Below, piece by piece: positions 60,168-64,000 of a DNA stretch of 64,000 bases. The DNA comes from RSA9 sp036381195 (GTDB taxonomy: Bacteria; Gemmatimonadota; Gemmatimonadetes; Longimicrobiales; RSA9). Both the position numbers and the translations under genes were made by a program. Where the stretch lies: NCBI GenBank assembly GCA_036381195.1, contig DASVDH010000112.1, positions 1-64,000 on the forward strand. The letters are read 5' to 3'. How positions within the stretch are numbered: the first letter of the stretch is position 1; the number at the start of each line of letters is the position of its first letter. Under the pieces are notes generated by a model that was given only the letters and a program-made list of their open reading frames with translations, did no database searches and had not been told where the DNA came from.

Positions 60168-60830
60168 CTAACCCGCGTCCAGAGGGAATGTTTCCGGAAA
60201 CCTGGATCTCAGGCGACGCAGGACCTCGGCATGCACCTCGGCCGGCCCGGCCGTCGCGCTCACCCTCTCCACGCCCGGCTCCGTTTCCGCAAGCAAGGCG
60301 TATGCCTCCGCCACCCGCCGGTGAAACGCCTCCCCCGCGCGTTCGATCCGGTCCACCTCACGCCCTGCCCGCCGGCGTCGCGACTCCCCCACGGCCAGTG
60401 GCACGTCCAGCAGCAGCGTGATGTCGGGCTTCAGCCCGCCCGTGGCGAACTCGTTCGCCCGCCGCACCTCCTCCAGCGGCAGGCCCCGCCCGTAGCCCTG
60501 GTACGCGAACGTGGACAGCTCGTACCGGTCCGCCACCACCACCTCCCCGGCATCCAGCGCCGGCGCGAGCACCTCGTCCACGTGCACGGCACGCGCAGCC
60601 AGCGCCAGGAGCAACTCGGCGCGCGCGGGGAGCTCCTCACCCGCCAGCATCAGCCGCCGGATCTCCTCGCCGACCGCCGTCCCTCCCGGCTCGCGCACCA
60701 GTCGGTGCCGTACGCCCCGCTCCGCCAGCCACTGCGACAGCAGCGCCGCCTGCGTGCTCTTCCCCGAGCCTTCGATCCCCTCGAAGCACACGAAGATGCC
60801 GCGGCGCGCGGCCCCGCCCGCGGTCACCAT
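60168..60830 (-). CDS. tmk: Thymidylate kinase
   Basis: The 220-residue product phosphorylates dTMP. P-loop FEGIEGSGKSTQAALLSQWL, DR(Y/F) motif VVADRYELSTFAYQGYGRGL, and lid region AVGESRRRRAGREVDRIE are visible. ATG 60830 is preferred because it lies 12 residues before the fold; a GTG start at 60902 would add 24 residues of markedly lower third-position GC. It is encoded 94 bases after the inositol phosphate synthase gene. Confidence 0.94.
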   Translation of the reverse strand: MVTAGGAARRGIFVCFEGIEGSGKSTQAALLSQWLAERGVRHRLVREPGGTAVGEEIRRLMLAGEELPARAELLLALAARAVHVDEVLAPALDAGEVVVADRYELSTFAYQGYGRGLPLEEVRRANEFATGGLKPDITLLLDVPLAVGESRRRRAGREVDRIERAGEAFHRRVAEAYALLAETEPGVERVSATAGPAEVHAEVLRRLRSRFPETFPLDAG

Positions 60831-60924
60831 CTCTCGACCCACGTGCAATTCCGCGCGCCTCGATGACGCATCCGTCGCGTCTCGATCGGGAGCGTTCGCC
60901 ACGACCCGACGCCCGCACCTCCAC

Positions 60925-62238
60925 TCACTCGTAGTAATCCAACCCCAGGTGCGTGATCTGCTCCTCCCCCATCAGATGCCGCAACGTGTTCTTCAGCTTC
61001 ATGTGCTGGATGAACACATCGTGCTCCGGGTACAGCTCCGGCGCGACCATCGGGCTCTTGAAGTAGAACGACAACCACTCCTGGATCCCGTTCATCCCCG
61101 CCCGCGCCGCGAGGTCCAGGAACAGCGCCAGGTCAAGCACGATCGGCGCCGCGAGGATCGAGTCCCGGCACAGGAAGTCCACCTTGATCTGCATCGGGTA
61201 GCCGAGCCAACCATAGATGTCCAGGTTGTCCCAGCCTTCCTTGTTGTCCCCGCGCGGCGGATAGTAATTGATCCGCACCTTGTGGTAGACTTCGCCGTAC
61301 AGCTCCGGGTAGAGCTGCGGCTGGAGGATGTACTCCAGCACGCCCAGCTTCGACTCCTCCTTCGTCTTGAAGGAGTCCGGATCGTCCAGCACCGCCCCAT
61401 CCCGGTTCCCGAGGATGTTCGTGCTGAACCAACCTCGCAGGCCCAGCATTCGTGCCTTCAGGCCAGGCGCGATGATCGTCTTCATCAGTGTCTGGCCCGT
61501 CTTGAAGTCCTTCCCCGCGATCGGCACCTCGCGCTCGCGCGCGAGCTGTTGCAACGCCGGGATGTCCACGGTCAGATTCGGCGCGCCGTTCGCGTACGGG
61601 ACTCCTTCCATGATCGCGGCCCAGGCGTAGAGCATCGATGGCGCGATCGCCTCGTCGTTCCGCTCCATCGCTCGCTCGAACGACTCCACGCTCGCGTGCG
61701 CCTCGCCCGGCTTCATGAAGACCTCCGTCGAGCCGCACCACACCATCACCAGCCGCGCGCAGCCCTGCTCCTCCTTGAACCGCCGGATGTCCTCGCGCAA
61801 CTGCTCCGCGAGATCCCGCTTCGTCCGCCCCCGCTTCACGTTCTCTCCGTCCAGCCGCCGCACGTACGCCTTGTCGAACACGGCCGGCATCGGACGGATA
61901 CTCCTCAGGAAATCCGCCAGCGGATCGATGTCCTTGCGCTCCAGCACCCCGGCCTTGACCGCGGTCTCGTACGCATCATCCGGGATCGGGTCCCAGCCCC
62001 CGAACGCGAGCTGCTCCAGCGATGCCAGCGGCACGAAGTCCTTGATCTTCGGTTGCCGCCCTTCCGTTCGCCGCCCCAGCCGGATGTGCGCCATCTGCGT
62101 CAGCGACCCGATTGGCTGCGCCAACCCCCGCCGCACCGCTTCCACACCGGCGATGAACGTCGTCGCCACCGCACCCAGTCCCGGCAGCAACACACCCAGC
62201 CGGCCTTCCGCCGGCGCGATCCGACTACCTTGAGCCAC
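60925..62238 (-). CDS. ino1: Inositol-3-phosphate synthase
   Basis: The 437-residue product converts glucose-6-phosphate to inositol-3-phosphate with internally recycled NAD. The N-terminal NAD-binding segment is GVLLPGLGAVATTFIAGVEA; the catalytic region holds GKDFKTGQTLMKTIIAPGLK, LGLRGWFSTNILGNRDG and YPMQIKVDFLCRDSILAAPI. It is of the bacterial/archaeal MIPS type. ATG 62238 lies 14 bases inside the upstream CDP-alcohol phosphatidyltransferase gene, which suggests that its product feeds that enzyme. Confidence 0.94.
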   Translation of the reverse strand: MAQGSRIAPAEGRLGVLLPGLGAVATTFIAGVEAVRRGLAQPIGSLTQMAHIRLGRRTEGRQPKIKDFVPLASLEQLAFGGWDPIPDDAYETAVKAGVLERKDIDPLADFLRSIRPMPAVFDKAYVRRLDGENVKRGRTKRDLAEQLREDIRRFKEEQGCARLVMVWCGSTEVFMKPGEAHASVESFERAMERNDEAIAPSMLYAWAAIMEGVPYANGAPNLTVDIPALQQLAREREVPIAGKDFKTGQTLMKTIIAPGLKARMLGLRGWFSTNILGNRDGAVLDDPDSFKTKEESKLGVLEYILQPQLYPELYGEVYHKVRINYYPPRGDNKEGWDNLDIYGWLGYPMQIKVDFLCRDSILAAPIVLDLALFLDLAARAGMNGIQEWLSFYFKSPMVAPELYPEHDVFIQHMKLKNTLRHLMGEEQITHLGLDYYE

Positions 62239-62905
62239 GGCTTTCCTCTTCCGTTAGGGTGCCAACCGGCGCCAGCTGCTCGTTCAGGGGCACGCCCCGC
62301 GCGTGCTGGTAGACCCACACGATCCGCTGGAACGCCGTGATGTTGGTCAGGATTGCGAGGATGAAGATGACGCCCTTCAGGACCAGCCCGTCCCACGCTT
62401 CGCCGAAGAGCAGTGAGGACAACCCGATCAGCACCACTCGCTCCGCGCGCGGCATGAGCCCCACCCGGCAGTCCAGCCCCAGCGCCTCCGCACGCGCACG
62501 CGTGTAGCTGATCATCAACGAGCCCGCCATCGCGAGCATGATCAGGTAGATCATGCCCACGTCGCCCAGCTCCAGGCGGTAATCGTTGTAGAGCGAGAGG
62601 ATCCCGAGGTAGACGACGATCTCGCTGATCCGGTCCAGCGTCGAGTCGTAGAACGCCCCGAACTTGCTCCCGAGCTCCGTCAGCCGCGCCACCCGACCGT
62701 CGAGGATGTCGAAGAGGCCGCCCAGCAGCACCAGGAAGCCCGCCAGCCGGACCTCGTGCCGGTGGAACGCCAGCCCGGAACTCACCGTCACCAGGAACCC
62801 CAGCGTGGTGAGCAGATTCGGGTGAACCCGGTTCCTCGCCAGCAGGTCCGTCACCGGGTTCAGCACCCGGTACGCCCACCCCCGGAGCGATTCCAAACCG
62901 ACCAT
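62225..62905 (-). CDS. CDP-alcohol phosphatidyltransferase, probably inositol (phosphate) specific
   Basis: The 226-residue membrane protein has the signature D-x2-D-G-x2-A-R-x8-G-x3-D-x3-D as DILDGRVAR...GAFYDSTLD, with about six membrane helices. Such enzymes exchange CMP of CDP-diacylglycerol for an alcohol. Because its 3' end overlaps ino1 by 14 bases, inositol or inositol phosphate is the likely acceptor, as in phosphatidylinositol phosphate synthase of actinobacteria. The gene starts 9 bases after the YlbF-like gene. Substrate is inferred from context. Confidence 0.88.
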   Translation of the reverse strand: MVGLESLRGWAYRVLNPVTDLLARNRVHPNLLTTLGFLVTVSSGLAFHRHEVRLAGFLVLLGGLFDILDGRVARLTELGSKFGAFYDSTLDRISEIVVYLGILSLYNDYRLELGDVGMIYLIMLAMAGSLMISYTRARAEALGLDCRVGLMPRAERVVLIGLSSLLFGEAWDGLVLKGVIFILAILTNITAFQRIVWVYQHARGVPLNEQLAPVGTLTEEESRGSR

Positions 62906-62914
62906 GTGCGGGCC

Positions 62915-63277
62915 TCAGGAGGGCAGGATGATCCGCGATTGCGCTCCCGCCTCGATCCCCTTCGCGATCTCGCCGTTCACGCGCGCCAGCACTCGTTCGA
63001 AGTTCGATTGGGCAGCGACGAGACCCTGGTACACGGGGCTCGCCTGCAGCGTCGCAAAGCTCCGCTCGTAGTCTTCCTGTACCTCGGTGGCCGGCGCCTC
63101 GCCGCGCTCGAGCGAGCGCGCCATCTGCCCCTCGAGCTCCCCGAGTCGGTTCAGCAGTTCCACCAGCTCCCGGTCTTCCCCGACCCGCTTCCGCGCGCGG
63201 GCCAGGGCCTGGTACTCCTCCGTCTGCCCCAGCAGCCGGCCCAGCTCCCGCGCCTTCTCCATCGTCCCTTCCAGCAT
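62915..63277 (-). CDS. YlbF family protein
   Basis: The 120-residue all-helical protein is of the YlbF/YmcA type: MEKARELGRLLGQTEEYQAL, EDRELVELLNRLGELEGQMA, and the second helix pair around SPVYQGLVAAQSNFERVLAR. In Bacillus, YlbF/YmcA/YaaT control mRNA maturation and competence. It is 20 bases downstream of prmC. ATG 63277 is the family start. Confidence 0.82.
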   Translation of the reverse strand: MLEGTMEKARELGRLLGQTEEYQALARARKRVGEDRELVELLNRLGELEGQMARSLERGEAPATEVQEDYERSFATLQASPVYQGLVAAQSNFERVLARVNGEIAKGIEAGAQSRIILPS

Positions 63278-63297
63278 GGTCGCTCTTTCTTCGTCTG

Positions 63298-64000
63298 TTA
63301 GCAAGAGTCGCGTCGCTCGGCCAGCACCACCCGGTCCACACCCCCCAGGTCCGCGACGATCCGCGGCGGGCCGTACGCTCCGCGGCGCCCGATCCGCCAG
63401 GCCACCTCCTCCGCCTGCCCCACACCGACCTCGAGCGCCAGCAGGCCGCCCGGCTCGATGTGGCGGGGCGCGCCCTCGACCAGCGCTGCCAGCACCTCCA
63501 GCCCGGTCGGCCCCGCGAACAGGGCCCCTGCCGGCTCCCAGTCCCGCACGTCCCGCGGCAAGGCGCTCCGATCCGCATCCGCGACGTACGGCGGATTCGA
63601 CACGACGACGTCGAAGCGCTCCGTGCGGAGCGGCGCGAAGAGCGCACCCTGCCGCAGCTCGAGCCCCGCCTCGAGCCCGAGCCGCGCCGCGTTCTCGCCT
63701 GCCAGCTCCAACGCCTCCGCGGACACGTCCGTTGCGACAACCCGCTCGAACGGCCCCTCCTTCAGGAGGCTCAGCGCGATCGCGCCGGAGCCGGTGCCGA
63801 TGTCCGCCGCCGTGAGCCGGCGCCGCCCTGCTTCCGCCCGGACGCCCGCCCACTTCAGGACCTCCCCCACCAGGACTTCCGTCTCCGGCCGCGGGATCAG
63901 CACCCTCCGGTCCACCCGTAGCTCGATCTCCCGGAACGCCGCCTGGCCCGTGATGTACTGGACCGGCTCGCCCGCGAGCCGCCTCGCAACCGCTTCGGCG
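63298..64000 (-). CDS. prmC: Release factor glutamine methyltransferase (N-terminus beyond window)
   Basis: The 233 residues in the window are the C-terminal part of PrmC, which methylates the GGQ glutamine of class-1 release factors. The linker AGEPVQYITGQAAFREIEL, then VLIPRPETEVLVGEVL, the SAM motif AADIGTGSGAIALSLL, VVATDVSAEALELA, and catalytic NPPYV are visible. The first helical domain continues to the right of 64000. The stop is 20 bases before the YlbF-like gene. Confidence 0.95.
   Translation of the reverse strand, partial: AEAVARRLAGEPVQYITGQAAFREIELRVDRRVLIPRPETEVLVGEVLKWAGVRAEAGRRRLTAADIGTGSGAIALSLLKEGPFERVVATDVSAEALELAGENAARLGLEAGLELRQGALFAPLRTERFDVVVSNPPYVADADRSALPRDVRDWEPAGALFAGPTGLEVLAALVEGAPRHIEPGGLLALEVGVGQAEEVAWRIGRRGAYGPPRIVADLGGVDRVVLAERRDSC

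Overview
The window is a very GC-rich (about 70% G+C by eye), densely coded bacterial chromosome segment. A TolC-type outer-membrane channel, lipoprotein signals and a MacB-type ABC ATPase point to a diderm. The gene mix is UMF1 transporter, Minf_1886-family protein, LTXXQ protein, M14 and S41 peptidases, two-component-type propeller, RsbU/V/W module and Rex. Together with the GC content it would fit Gemmatimonadota or a neighbouring phylum; that assignment is an inference, since no rRNA is present. All protein genes except one (47800-48321) and both tRNAs lie on the minus strand. Transcription therefore runs right to left, and most junctions are 4-base stop/start overlaps (ATGA, GTGA, TTGA).

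Layout, right to left in transcription order. 64000-55900: prmC (cut by the edge), a YlbF-like protein, a CDP-alcohol phosphatidyltransferase overlapping inositol-3-phosphate synthase (a probable phosphatidylinositol lipid pair), tmk, an S41 protease, a TauE/SafE exporter, a DUF2064 protein and a carboxymuconolactone-decarboxylase-like protein. 55800-48500: obgE, dprA, hemW, then hrcA, dnaJ and prmA. 48300-47800: the single plus-strand gene. 47440-41480: HIT protein, yqeY-like, mutS2, dnaG and a zinc-ribbon coiled-coil protein, closed by a strong intrinsic terminator. 41440-37580: recJ, rsmD, coaD, pta. 37490-34080: RsbV/RsbW/RsbU partner-switching genes leading into rsmA. 34000-31750: a UMF1 transporter, then rex with a perfect Rex operator in its promoter. 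31740-27400: arginine deiminase, a DEDDh exonuclease, an MBL hydrolase and a geranylgeranyl-reductase-like flavoprotein. 27290-21900: thiolase, CPBP protease, 3-hydroxyacyl-CoA dehydrogenase, an atypical acyl-CoA dehydrogenase and a leucine-dehydrogenase-like enzyme. 21790-17250: glyA, a Minf_1886 protein, a GH15 enzyme and a tiny zinc ribbon. 17050-10200: nnr, a propeller protein, thiL, plsC, eno and ftsB, then elongator tRNA-Met with its own promoter. 9540-3730: an M14 peptidase, an amidohydrolase, an odd Phe-like tRNA, a DUF2267 protein and a DUF4142 lipoprotein. 2880-1: a tightly coupled operon of ECF sigma factor, putative anti-sigma, LTXXQ (Spy/CpxP-like) protein, TolC-like channel and MacB-like ATPase.

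Most of the window is housekeeping and ordinary. The points most worth checking are: the envelope-stress-like efflux operon at 1-2879; the tRNA at 5094-5165, whose anticodon loop lacks U33 and reads AAA; a terminator-type hairpin ending ten bases before the CPBP start codon; an eight-tract G-quadruplex motif between the exonuclease and MBL genes; an acyl-CoA dehydrogenase lacking a glutamate at both known catalytic positions; several short tandem or direct repeats in spacers; and the lone plus-strand gene beside 28-bp direct repeats. I did not find a CRISPR array, prophage, insertion sequence, integron or recognisable defence island.
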